This document shows, one piece after another, positions 46,320 through 56,077 of a DNA stretch of 64,000 bases. The translations under genes were made by a program, and so were the position numbers. Each line of letters begins with the position of its first letter. The stretch's first letter is position 1. The notes beneath the pieces are model-generated. The model did not search any database. It was not told the DNA's origin and saw only the letters and a list, made by a program, of their open reading frames with translations. The stretch spans positions 135,001-199,000 of the forward strand of contig WEDG01005251.1 in the NCBI GenBank assembly GCA_017591395.1. Reading direction: 5' to 3'. Origin of the DNA: Schistocephalus solidus (Eukaryota > Platyhelminthes > Cestoda > Diphyllobothriidea > Diphyllobothriidae).

Positions 46320-48539
46320 CGTCAACTTCATAATATTCCCCTTCTCCTCCTCTTCTTCCTCCTTTTCTTGTTCCTCTTTATTTAGGATTTCTCCTATCCC
46401 TTTTCCATGTATTCGATTGGATACTGCATTTTACTTTGTATTTAATTGTTTTCGTTTCATCTGCCATTACATGAAGCTTGACAAAAGTCTCTCCTGGCAG
46501 TCTTTTTTATTCCCTGCGGTCGCCTGAACAGATTTTATCCCTGTTAAATCCCCGTCCCTGTTTTTCCTTTACTCACCGCATATAATAACTGGAGTAAAAT
46601 TTTACTATCTTTGAAAACACATTGCTGCACTTTCCATTTTATTGGATGACTATGGTTGCATTCGCACAAACGATGGTCAAATATATAGGAAACACCAGTT
46701 GGCAACATGCAAGAGAGTGAAAGAATAAGAGAACGTCATAGCTTAGCCAAACTATGCCAACAGTGACGGTAAATCGCCCTGAGAATGTTCTTCGTATTTG
46801 TGATTGTTCTGGTACAACGCCCAAAGTGGCAGACACCCGTAATGCATGTATGATCGTGTGCATATGGATGTTCTACACGGTTTGCAAATAACCTTGAACA
46901 ACCCGACTGAGCTGGATGTTTCGAATCAACAACGGATAGTCTCTATTGCAGCCGACTACATTGTATGTTCTCATGGCAAATCGTTTAAATTAACAGGCAA
47001 TCGGACCCGGGAACAAATCGCAATCCTTTACAGTCATAATATCGTATGTGATAAGCTGATAACGACAAATGAGACCAAAGGAGCCATTCCAGTGATTGCT
47101 TGGCATTTTGAATAGTCGATTCAGGACTTTGACTCTTACGCAACATCAGTATTTCCGTTAGTCTCTCCTCCGAAAGCTCTGCTCTTCACAAACTTTAAGG
47201 CACTGAGGGGGATTTTGTCAACGGATGAAAGGTTGTTTCTCGGGCAGGGTTCCAAAGACCGCAGCTCTAGAAGAGTTATCAATTTTGATGTTAGAAAACT
47301 TCAACTGAAATGAATCCCTTACGCTTCCGCAGTCCGCTCCAATTAACGCTGTCGTGCGCACCTATCGTGTACTCAATTCTGCTCAAGCTTCTGCCCCTCC
47401 GGCAGGTCGGCAAAAGCTACAACCTCCGCAAAAGGTTTTTGTTCCACCCCCGCACCCCCCTCGAAGGCTCATACTGTGCGCTTCTAAGGCCATTAGGTGA
47501 GGAGAGTCGTAGCTGCGTCTTAAGGACAGTCACACGCGATTTAGGGTCAAGGTCATCCACGTCCACGCGACAGAGTCTGCGGCAAACGCTCACAGAGGGT
47601 AGCTTTCGGTTTTGGGGTTTTCGTTACCGTCGGCCTTTTCGACAAGAACGCCTTGAAGATGCCTGAACTCATCCCAAATGAGACTTTATTCATTCCTGGC
47701 AGACATAGGCGCATTAAGTCGAGGTATTGGAAAGCGATTTGGCACCACTGAGGCTTGGCTTCCATCGCAATGTTTCGTGGGTGGGGGTAGGGGTGGGGAG
47801 GAAGGAGCGACGTATGTCACTGTAGTGCATCCTGTCACTTCTAGGAGTGGAAAGCCCACAGTCTTCAGTAAGTTTTTTTAATCTTTCCCATGAATCCAAG
47901 TAAGTTGAAGGAAGTTCCACTAAGGTGAAATACCGTATAGAACCCCCAAAGCAACAAAAATTTAAAAAATTCTGTGGGCAACGAGGGAGGTTAGATTGGG
48001 CTAAAACAAACAGCTTGTGTTGCAAACGAGTTCGAATGCATATCCTTCGGAAGAAAGCCCTCTTGATCGCCTTCCTCCCCAGTGTGGTCTGCCCACATAA
48101 AATTAGGAATTATGTTGAATCCTAAGATAGGGGCAATGGGCGCATCATGCGAAGCTGCAATTTGACTTTCAAACCTGAACCATCTTCAGGAATTGCCGTC
48201 ATTGGCAAAGCGGCACGATCCTAGGTGACTATTTGAGAAGTCGGAATGGTTCACCGGAACATATTTATTGCCTTGTTGGTGACGTTTCCGACCGCTTGGT
48301 GGACTCCCACTGTCAAAACGTTTAATGACAGTCGCACTTGGGCTGTCCCCGCCTTTCGGTTGATGCCTTGCTCGCGCGGTAACTGTCCGCGGTATAAGTT
48401 ATCAATCACGACAGAAGGTGATTGTCGTGGTACTGATGGTTCCGTCGGGTGAGCTTGCTGTCGGGCTGTCTCTGGTCGATATTCTTTGGCTACCTGCGGC
48501 CGTCTTGCTCTAGTCATTGTGTAGGCGACGCCTTGGGAC
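46320..48539. other. intergenic; one faint tRNA-repeat trace
   Basis: 46990-47105 retains CTGATAACGACAAATGAGACC and AGCCATTCCAGTG, a very worn hammerhead region. No gene is recognised. Open frames at 46846-47115 and 47310-47666 lack motifs. Confidence 0.4.
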
Positions 48540-48690
48540 ATTGTGCGCCTAGAACTGTCCATGGGTGCCTGTCAACAAGATCGTTATTTGAGAACCCCGT
48601 CTCTAGTGTGTACGAATTACCCGTATCTGCTGCTGTCTCTGAAGATGTGTTCCAGTTGGAATCCGAAAAGTCAGGCAAATAAAGCTCTAC
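48540..48690 (+). mobile_element. 3' tail of second-lineage PLE
   Basis: CTGCTGCTGTCTCTGAAGATG and the following hairpin, GAAAAGTC and AATAAA resemble the tail of the minus-strand element at 20118-20240. The coding part is not recognisable here, so the left border is approximate. Confidence 0.5.
48633..48678 (+). ncRNA. hammerhead-like ribozyme in PLE tail
   Basis: Core CTGAAGA (48639-48645; position 7 is A, a position known to tolerate variation), an apical TTCC/GGAA hairpin, GAAA (48665-48668), a minimal stem III, the canonical GUC triplet (48670-48672) and a 5-bp stem I (TGTCT at 48634-48638 with AGGCA at 48673-48677). The base of stem II is poorly paired. AATAAA overlaps the 3' end. Confidence 0.5.
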
Positions 48691-49938
48691 TTCTTCTCAG
48701 TGTGAGTCGTCTAGGTCTAGGACGGCCTCTGCTTGAAGGACAGAAGCGTACCTAAATAAGCGTCGACAGTTGGGCTTTGAGGTCCGGCCCTTCTGTTGAC
48801 AACTTGCCCTCTCGTAGGCCGGTCCGTTAATTTCATGCGGTTTTCCCAGCACCATCGTTGCTATACATTTCGAAGACAACTGCCCAGATCCTGTCCTCAC
48901 TCCTCCTGAGCTTTGACCCTATACAGGTTATGAAGGTGCAGTCGGATAGCTTTATTCGCGGTTGGCACGCTGTGAGGCTGATTACTGTCAGATTTATTTA
49001 ATATCACTGCGAGTGGAATTCAGGTATCCGACATGAGTACGCACCCCTAAGATATCTTCCTCCAAAGGAGGTAAGCCGATGAAGCAGGTTGAATGCGCGT
49101 TCAGCCATGGTATCAATAGCAGCGGCTTACGAAAAGGGCACTTTTGGTAGTCATTTCTCGAAGTTTCGCACAATGTTGCTAGGAGAGAATTAAGAACTTA
49201 GAGAGTTCACTGAAGTAGTGCCAATATGAAGGCTGTTGACTGGTGGGAAGGTATACTTGGAAATTGACAAAAAAAGAGTTTTTGTAATGCAAGAAATGGG
49301 AAGAGGAATGACCAAGGAAGCGTTGTGAATAGTTTCGTGACAACTTAAAAGAAATCAGAGTTAGCGAACTGACACCTGTTGCGGCAAAAACATTTTTCAA
49401 TCTTATCATGGCTGAATTCCTTAAGCAAACCGAATTAACGACAACAGTACTTTAATACTTAAAATAGTTCCAGTGAGTTACAAATTAAAGGAACTATAGT
49501 CTCATACTTGCAAATAACTGATGGTAGTTTTTTTCGAAATGGTGAGAGATATTTGGACAAGGTGTGGACAGGTGTAACCCATATGGACAATCCTTATAGA
49601 AAATACGATTTTAGCACATTAAAACGATCATGGAGCGCGAATACAACTTTTTCTTTCGTGCACGTTTCCTTTTTAAACCATCCCCAGTACCACAATTCTC
49701 ATAGTAAATGCGGTTCCAAGCTATAGTTCAAGGGCCAGGTACACAATCGAATTCAAAGCAACATATTAAACAGGCAAATGCATATTGCTCTTATAATAAA
49801 TTAAAGTAACCTAACTAAACATTCTGTAAGAAGACGGTTCAAGGGAGGATGTACGCATTCGCACTCTATGATGATATTGGTAGGAAGTTGTATTAGTTGG
49901 AATTTTAGAAGAGGAAACGTGGAGTCCTGAAATCTGAA
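48691..49938. other. intergenic, no recognised feature
   Basis: Nothing recognised with confidence; see the rejected mariner-like peptide at 49530-49610. Confidence 0.4.
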
Positions 49939-50712
49939 TCAAAAGGAAAAAGTTGAAATATGTATAGGTGTGGGTGAGTAATCTCCGGAAACATATTCTG
50001 ATAATTTGCCTTCTGATTTCAACTTCTTCCTTTTGACTTCTTCCTTCTTCCTTTGACTTCTATCCTGTGAACAATTCATCTGTCTTCCGAAGAAATTGTA
50101 GTGTTTGGATGCAAGATCGAGTGAGTATGGGGGGTGATTGCTAACTTCCAACGCCAAATCCTGTAGTTTTTTCCACTGCTCTTTGTGCGCTTTGTGGTGT
50201 AGCGTTGTCATGCAGAAGAATAGTAGTTAATCGCATGGTCAATCTAGATTGTTTTTCTGCATGATTTTAAACTGTTTTGCTCAGCTGCTTAGAGTATACT
50301 TTTGTCGTGATCGTTTAGCCAGGTTTAATGTAATCATAATGGATCATACGTGCGCCAGACCATCAAACACTTATGACGAGCTTCTTCTGATGAACATTGC
50401 GCTTTGGACTCTGTTTTGGTGGCTTGTACTTTTCCATCTACTGTGACGAACCTTTAGGTTTATTGTAATAGATCCGTTTCTAAGCACATATTACAATTCG
50501 ATTAAAAATGATTCAGGTTTATGACAAAAAAGCAACATCACGCAAACGTCCAAACGCTGTTTTTTTGGAACCCATATATCAAACTTCTTCACTTTACCGC
50601 CATCATATAGGTGCGTTAGTATTGTTTGCTTCATGAAACCAATCGCCAACGATAGTTCATGTGCACTTCGAGGTGGATCTGATTCGACGGTGATGTTCAG
50701 TTCGTCACAAAC
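49939..50712 (-). pseudogene. mariner-type (DD34D) transposase pseudogene
   Basis: The minus-strand translation in several frames gives mariner landmarks in order: ELNITVESDPPRSAHEL, then KKFDIWVPKKQRLDVC, IYYNKPKGSSQ, KRNVHQKKLVISV-x-WSGAR, TTILLHDNATPQSAQ, and NHPPYSLDLASKHYNFF. The catalytic positions are broken. The first Asp motif (C-D-E-K-W in the family) reads C-A-stop-K-R at about 50473-50488, and the third Asp (in SDY) is His. The second Asp in HDN remains. The first third of the transposase is missing, and I could not find terminal inverted repeats. It spans roughly residues 95 to 290 of a ~345-residue family. Confidence 0.85.
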
Positions 50713-51129
50713 TAACTTTTATTCTAGACGACCGCAGGGCTCATTCGTGTAGGCAAAGTTACCAGCATGAAATTTCACAAACAAATTTCATACTAAATTT
50801 CATATTAAAGCAAAATACGCCATCAATAATCCAAGCCATCTGACATATTTTATTTTAACGCAAGAACGTACTTCATAATTTTACGAATTTCCGACGTTTC
50901 CAACTTTAACGAAGAATACTGAAAGAGATTGTAAATATTTTTTTGGAAAAAGGTAGATAATTATAAAAATAAACCGTGTGTGACAACTCTCTATCAAATA
51001 AAAAGGTCATAGAAAGTTGTCAAAGTCGACCATATGACTCATCGGAAATTTCATAATTGACGACCGCAGAAACGTCTGTCGTCCCGCCTAGTCGTTATCC
51101 GCAATCTGACCAGTAAAAGATCGCGAAAG
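50713..51129. other. AT-rich intergenic next to mariner remnant
   Basis: May contain the missing mariner 5' end in decayed form; nothing recognisable. Confidence 0.4.
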
Positions 51130-51435
51130 GCATTATATGGTAAGGGTAATATTAAGGTAATATTAAGACTATAACTCAACCATTCCCTAAGCCTCATATA
51201 AGGCTGACCCTTAAGCTAACGTTACTGCTTGTTCAACCCCAATGTTTGTGGTCAAGGTTAGGATTAGGTTTAGTTTTAAGATAAAGCGTTAAGGTTACTG
51301 TGAGAGTTAGGCTCAGAGGTCAAGGCTATTTTTGGGTTTAAATGCTAAGGTTAGGGTTAAGCTTTGGTCTATGGAATAATGAGAAGTGCAGGTTAAGGCG
51401 TTAAGCATAGGATTGGGATTAGGGCTAGAGTTTTC
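51130..51435. repeat. TTAGGG-like dispersed repeat, longest tract
   Basis: About 300 bp of irregular GTTAAGG, GGTTAGGATTAGG and GGTTAGGGTTAAG units, with a short CCTAA-oriented stretch near 51180-51220. Confidence 0.65.
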
Positions 51436-51734
51436 ATGTTTGTTTTAAGCGTTACAGGTGTCATAGCTTTCCATTTTATCAGTTTGGCCATATATATTAC
51501 TGTTGCTGATAAATGTGCACCCATTCGCAGTATGAACTAGATGTGCACCACAAAAGGCTACCTGACGAAGTTTCACTTGTGTTGCTGATCCGGTAACCTG
51601 GGAGCCATATGTAGTTTCTGTTTTCTCCTGTACGTTTTCTTCTGTACGAAAGATTCCACTGCTCTCACTGTTTCCGTACATTCATATCTCGGATGGGCCC
51701 GGTCGGTCACAGAAGCATCAACGAAAGTGGAGTA
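51436..51734. other. intergenic, no recognised feature
   Basis: Nothing recognised. Confidence 0.4.
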
Positions 51735-51975
51735 CGATAGTTTGACCGTCGTAGTCCGACAATGTCCACCGTATGCTCCATGGAAGGGTGGAGCAGGGAC
51801 GGTGACTTGCGCGTGAATTAGTTTTAAGTGATAGTAGCCTTGCGCTGCAGCTACCGCGCTCTCTCCTCCTCCCCACCTGAGCCCGGTGTCAAGACACAGT
51901 CAAGAAGACCAGAGGCGGGAGAGGATGCAGGTGGCTGGCGCGGCGGGAGCCGCCCCTGGGTGTGCCCCTGGAGTA
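51735..51975 (-). repeat. dispersed repeat family B copy
   Basis: Well preserved, close to 56372-56735: CGTCGTAGTCCGACAATGTC, GACTTGCGCGTGAATTAG, the GCTGCAGCTACCGCG block and GCAGGTGGCTGGCGCGG. Confidence 0.8.
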
Positions 51976-52293
51976 CACAATGTTGCCAAAACACCTAACC
52001 ATCTTGCGCACCCATCAACACTCCCATCATCAGTATCCCATGAACGTGACCACCAGTACCAGCAGCACAACTCCGCATACTCAACACCTCCCTACCCATT
52101 TTGTCGTCATGGTCACCACCCATGCACATCACGCATCGACTGGCTAATCCATCACCCAGAGACCGACGAACCAATGCCAGGAATACCAACACGCACCCAC
52201 CGCACTCGCCTCACATGTCCACACTGTCCACGCACATTTATACACGGCATGGGCCTAGTAGGCCACATGCGGCTCAAGGAAAACCTGCGGTAG
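51976..52293 (+). pseudogene. C2H2-finger retroelement remnant
   Basis: One finger survives near the end: LTCPHCPRTFIHGMGLVGHM, but its second His is replaced (HMRLKENLR, then stop). The preceding linker IDWLIHHPETDEPMPGIPTRTHRT corresponds to the usual R-x-GLVGHLRIHRTETGEPVPG linker of tapeworm retroelement fingers, with the previous finger destroyed. The family likeness is recalled from knowledge of such proteins. No functional product is expected. Confidence 0.6.
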
Positions 52294-52489
52294 AAAACCA
52301 CCGCCTATGCCTTATTACCACATGTCTTCTCATCAGCCCTTACATTCCGCATGATCACACGCAACAACACAAAAAACTTGTTTTCGACCGGCACCTCTCA
52401 TTGTGATGCTAGTATCTCCCTCGTCTCCCTTTCGATGTGGCTCCTCTGCTGTATGTGTGAGCCAAGCCTGAGAATAACATGGTTTACTA

Positions 52490-52935
52490 AAAGCCTTGGT
52501 TTGGAAGGCTGCCAACTTATGTTTTATACCAAACCACGCCATCAACCCAGTATGCGTTGTGTGTTGAGTGGCTGACCAGTGGACTGGGAGACATATGGCG
52601 ATGTCCCCTTCGTACCCACTGGTTTTGGTTATACTGGTATGAACGTCAAGGGTGTCGAAGACGGGTTCGCCAGAAATGTCAGCCAATGCGCACACTTTCG
52701 CTTCAGACAACTGATCGACTCGGATGGTGGCCTGATGGGAGTGTGCGGGAGAGAGAGTGTGGTCGACGGTTCAGCGCATTTTCCTCACTGTAGACAACAT
52801 GACGTGCTTGAAGCGCTAAAAGCCGTGGCTTGGAAGGTGGTCAGTTGGTGGGATACCTCGGTTCCCCGGACTGAAAGTCAGAGTGCCATGGTACCTTTTT
52901 AGTTTAGCCTTTATGGCATTCACACTCAGCTGGGA
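52490..52935 (+). repeat. dispersed repeat family B, tandem copy
   Basis: Two direct starts, TTGGTTTGGAAGGCTGCCAAC (52497) and GTGGCTTGGAAGGTGG (52824), with a shared inner region CAGACAACTGATCGACTCGG. Same tandem organisation as 21335-22130. Confidence 0.7.
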
Positions 52936-53034
52936 TCCGAGTTACCCTCCTTTTTGTTCTCTTGTCCTTATTTGTGGTGAACCACAATGCGCCCTTTCCC
53001 ACCTTCTTTCATCTTGACACTGTCTTTATACCAG

Positions 53035-53140
53035 GCCCAGGTAGGGTAGTGGAACAGAGAATGAGGTAGATGCAGCGAAAGCCATCGTCCCTGCACCACT
53101 CTACTGTGGAGCACACGGTGGACATAGTCGAATAACGTTT
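53035..53140 (+). repeat. family B fragment
   Basis: GCCATCGTCCCTGCACCACT, TGGAGCACACGGTGGACATA and GTCGAATAACG correspond to the 3' end of family B. Confidence 0.55.
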
Positions 53141-53476
53141 GTCAAACGTGTTCGTCAGAGGACGTAACGAACTCAATCAGTGCAAGAATATGTCTGCAGT
53201 ACCCTTCTGTTTCAGTCTTCCCGTGTTTTGGGTTGATCTAACCGGGCTCTAGTCAATACTGTCGCTTGAGGCCAAATACTTCCAGAAAACCGCGACTGCT
53301 GTGATCTACAAGAAGCTCACAGCCACTAACGACAATCCATAATTTATTGTCTTCAGAGGCCTAGAGCAAAAATAACACCAGGAGCTTTGCTTGCACCCCA
53401 AATGTGCTGCAGACTTTAATCCCGAGTAAAGGTGGCGGAGGAATTTGTTTTGGCCTAAGCATATATATATACACAT
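53141..53476. other. intergenic, no recognised feature
   Basis: Nothing recognised. A short TA-rich stretch borders the next element (53461-53475). Confidence 0.4.
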
Positions 53477-53632
53477 ATGAAGAAAGAAGGCTCGTCGGAA
53501 AATCGAGGTTTACTCGTGAATTTTCAAGCTGGTTACACCAACCCACCGTCATTCGTCTGACGATGGGTTGGTGTAACCAGCTTGAAAATTTACGAGTAAA
53601 CCTCGATTTTCCGACGAGCCTTCTTTCTTCAT
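53477..53632. repeat. PLE-tail foldback (inverted tails)
   Basis: Arms 53477-53545 and 53564-53632 are 69 bp each with about one mismatch. Each arm matches the PLE tail pattern (AACCAGCTTGAAAATTTACGAG versus AACCAGCGTCGAAAATTTTAC). Short TA-rich tracts lie on both sides (53461-53475, 53672-53692). It has no coding capacity and appears to be a non-autonomous form made of two inverted tails. The mirrored open frames at 53361-53694 are artefacts. Confidence 0.8.
53551..53597 (+). ncRNA. hammerhead-like ribozyme in PLE-tail foldback
   Basis: Stem I ATTCGT (53551-53556) pairs over 6 bp (one G-U) with ACGAGT (53592-53597). The core is CTGACGA (53557-53563), stem II is built on GGTT/AACC with irregular base pairing below, GAAA is at 53584-53587, a short AATT stem III follows, and the cleavage triplet is UUU. 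The left arm's copy has a mutated core, so only this orientation could be active. Confidence 0.55.
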
Positions 53633-53694
53633 TTATCATCTCGGAATGCATACTACCTCAACTATTCACCATATATATATACATATATATATAA

Positions 53695-54780
53695 TAGTGT
53701 GCAGCTCACCGATCTGCTTAAACATCATGTATGTTCCGTTGTGCCCTGGAGCTCACTTTAGAGCCCTCGCAGGCGGTTGCAAAGCGATGTGTATCTTCTG
53801 ATGCTTAGGTGGAACCGACAGAGACAAGGGAGACCGGAATTGCAAGTTATGGCTTATTAGTCATCATCAGCCAGTCGTACCAATCCCAAGTTTGGATCAC
53901 CTGGGATTTGAACCCGCGACCATTGGTAATTGAGTTGAACGCTCTAGCATTGAGCCACTGGCTCGCTGTTCTGTCGGTTGAGATCGGGAATATGATGATA
54001 GTGTGCGGGTCATCGATCTGCTTAAGGAACACATATGTTCCATTGTGCCCTGGAGTTATCTTAAGAGCCCTCGCATTCGGTCACATAGCGACGTGTATCT
54101 TATGATGTTGAGGTGAAACCGACAAACACAAGGGAGACCAATATGACCATTTCTGGCTTATTAGCCGTCATCGGCCAGTCATACCCAATCGCACGTGTGG
54201 ACCACCTGGGATTCGAACCCGTGATCTTTTGTAATTGCTTCAAACGCTCTAGCATTAAGCCACGGACTCGCTGTTTTGTCAGTTGCAGTTGGGAATAGGA
54301 TGACCGTTTACGGCTCACCAATCTGATTAAAGAGCATGTATGTTCCATTGTGCCCTGGACCTTACTTTAGAGCCCTTGCAGGTGGTCGCATAGCGACGTG
54401 TAGCTTATGATGATTAGGTGGAACCGACAAAGACAAGGGAAACCGGAATGGCCATTTCTGGCTTATAAGCCGTAATCAACCAGTCATACCTAATCCCAAG
54501 TTTGGACCACCTAGGATTCAAACACGTGACCTGTGGTAATTGAGTCGAACGCTCAAGCATTGAGCCACGGGCTCGCTGTTTGTTAGTTGCAATCGGAAAT
54601 AGGATGAAATTGTATGGCTCACCGATATGCTTAAGGAACGTGTATGGTCTTTTGTGCCACTTTAGAGCCCCAACAGGCGTTCGCATAGCGACGTGTAGCT
54701 TATGATGTTTAAAGAGGAACCGACAAAGACAAGGGAGACCGGAATGGCCATTTCTGGCTTATTAGCCATCATCACCGTAT
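53695..54780 (-). repeat. head-to-tail array of tRNA-derived hammerhead repeats
   Basis: Four minus-strand units with hammerhead regions at about 53832, 54136, 54440 and 54737, so the period is ~300-305 bp. Each unit has head, tRNA-like part (for example GGGATTCGAACCCGTG at 54209-54224 and CATTAAGCCACGG) and hammerhead. All four ribozyme regions carry substitutions: the first in GAAA, the third with CTGATGA changed to TTGATTA, and the fourth truncated after the core. It begins at a (TA)n border and ends in a PLE-tail fragment. Confidence 0.87.
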
Positions 54781-54886
54781 CAACAGACGGGTGGGTGTAA
54801 CTAGCTTGAAAATGCACGAATGAACCTTCATTTTCCGACGAGCCCTCTTCATTTATTATTTCGGAATGCATATTTTCTCAATTATA

Positions 54887-54926
<40 letters not shown>
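54781..54926 (+). repeat. PLE-tail fragment ending in (TA)n
   Basis: 54784-54880 matches the right arm of the foldback at 53564-53660: GGGTGGGTGTAACTAGCTTGAAAATGC, TTTTCCGACGAGCC, TTTCGGAATGCATA. (TA)n follows at 54890-54926. Confidence 0.7.
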
Positions 54927-54927
<1 letters not shown>

Positions 54928-55374
54928 CACAAATATGTTGCAAAGAGTGCAACAGGCAAGACGCAGACAGCTGTTTCACGGTCATTACCGATCATCAGTA
55001 CATCATATATATGGCAAAGGTCAGGACTAGGCAACCAATTACCAGTATGAAGTCGGCCAATTTATAATTGCACAGAGGAGAGACGACAGAAAATATGGGT
55101 AGATTGATACGGTCTGCTTCAGGCTTATTCTGCCTTCAATAGATCTGTGTGCGCCTTTTCCTGTTTGAATATATACCCGATTTGCAGCGACCGAGAATGA
55201 CAGGTGGTGAGGCACTGATGAACTTCGGTTCGATGAAGTGCTTGTGACCCATCTGCTAGACCCAGTGTGTGGACTGTCTGCGCCGTACTCGAGTGCATGT
55301 TTGTTTTTCCGGTCCCAGCTGGTAGTCAGGGTTATGATTGGCTGAATGAAGGTAGAATAAGCCCGAAACAGACT
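54927..55374 (-). mobile_element. PLE-type 3' tail and adjoining foldback
   Basis: Starts at (TA)n and reads on the minus strand into a complete hammerhead (54960-55004). Further right, 55111-55140 and 55342-55373 form an inverted pair (GGCTTATTCTGCCTTCA versus TGAAGGTAGAATAAGCC). The second arm ends CGAAACAGAC at the next (TA)n, like a ribozyme-type tail with a disrupted core (CTGAATGAA). No protein is recognised. It is probably another hammerhead-tailed retroelement lineage. Confidence 0.55.
54960..55004 (-). ncRNA. hammerhead ribozyme (type I), PLE-type tail
   Basis: Best match to the textbook pattern outside the tRNA-repeat family. On the minus strand: GATGTA (stem I), CTGATGA (54992-54998), a CGGT/ACCG stem II with AATG loop, GAAA, the palindromic ACAG/CTGT stem III, the canonical GUC triplet (54966-54968), then TGCGTC (54960-54965) pairing over 6 bp (two G-U) with GATGTA. 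A U-U mismatch sits at the base of stem II. Total 45 nt, the same size and design as the tRNA-repeat ribozyme. Confidence 0.72.
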
Positions 55375-55394
55375 ATATATATATATATATATAT
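55375..55394. repeat. (TA)n microsatellite
   Basis: Short TA tract joining a retroelement tail to the next repeat cluster. Confidence 0.95.
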
Positions 55395-55530
55395 GATAGT
55401 ATGGGGCTCACCGATCTGCTTAAGGAACATGCATGTTCCGTTGTGCCCTGGAGCTCAGACTAGAGCCCTCGCAGGCGGTCGCATAGCGACGTGTAGCATA
55501 TGATAGAATGGAACCGACAAAGACAAGGGA

Positions 55531-55575
55531 GACCGGAATGGCCATTTCTGGCTTATTAGCCGTCATCAGCCAGTC
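55531..55575 (-). ncRNA. hammerhead ribozyme, consensus copy
   Basis: Exact reverse complement of the hammerheads at 396-440 and 56033-56077, with all catalytic positions present. Confidence 0.75.
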
Positions 55576-55729
55576 ATACCCAATCCCAAGTGTGGCACAC
55601 CTGGGTTTCGAACCCGCGACCTTTGGTATTTGAGTCGAACGCTCTACCATTTGAGCCACGGGCTCGTTGTTTTGTCGGTTGTGATCGGGAATATGATGAT
55701 AGTATGGGGCCACACTTGGGATTGGTTAT

Positions 55730-55774
55730 GACTGGCTGATGACGGCTAATAAGCCAGAAATGGCCAGTCCGGTC
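55730..55774 (+). ncRNA. hammerhead, cleavage-site variant
   Basis: Consensus except CCAGT for CCATT, which removes the U16.1 needed beside the scissile bond. Core, stem II and stem I are intact, so it should fold but probably not cleave. Confidence 0.6.
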
Positions 55775-56032
55775 TCCCTTGTCTTTGTCGGTTCCATTCT
55801 ATCATATGCTACACGTCGCTATGCGACCGCCTGCGAGGGCTCTAGTCTGAGCTCCAGGGCACAACGGAACATGCATGTTCCTTAAGCAGATCGGTGAACC
55901 CCATACTATCATCATATTCCCGATCACAACCGACAAAACAACGAGCCCGTGGCTCAAATGGTAGAGCGTTCGACTCAAATACCAAAGGTCGCGGGTTCGA
56001 ATCCCAGGTGTGCCACACTTGGGATTGGGTAT

Positions 56033-56077
56033 GACTGGCTGATGACGGCTAATAAGCCAGAAATGGCCATTCCGGTC
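56033..56077 (+). ncRNA. hammerhead ribozyme (type I), reference copy
   Basis: Stem I GACTGG (56033-56038) with CCGGTC (56072-56077), 6 bp including one U-G. Core CTGATGA 56039-56045. Stem II GGCT/AGCC with AATA loop and a C-A mismatch at its base (56046-56059). GAAA 56060-56063, palindromic stem III ATGG/CCAT 56063-56070, AUU triplet, predicted cleavage after 56071. Together with the copy at 55730 this defines a 303-nt cleavage unit, 55769-56071. The zero-loop stem III suggests activity mainly in dimeric or tandem RNA, as in other minimal hammerheads. Confidence 0.8.

Noticed and set aside
49530..49610. Possible mariner C-terminal peptide (GERYLDKVWTGVTHMDNPY)
   Set aside because: Spacing faintly resembles the G-x3-L-x2-RW end of mariner transposases, but key residues differ and it lies on the opposite strand to the mariner pseudogene.
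53361..53694. Two mirrored ~96-codon open frames
   Set aside because: They are the two strands of the same foldback and carry no protein signature.
55943..56010. Functional tRNA gene
   Set aside because: Box A and box B are good, but the anticodon stem does not pair and the sequence is one part of a 303-bp repeat.
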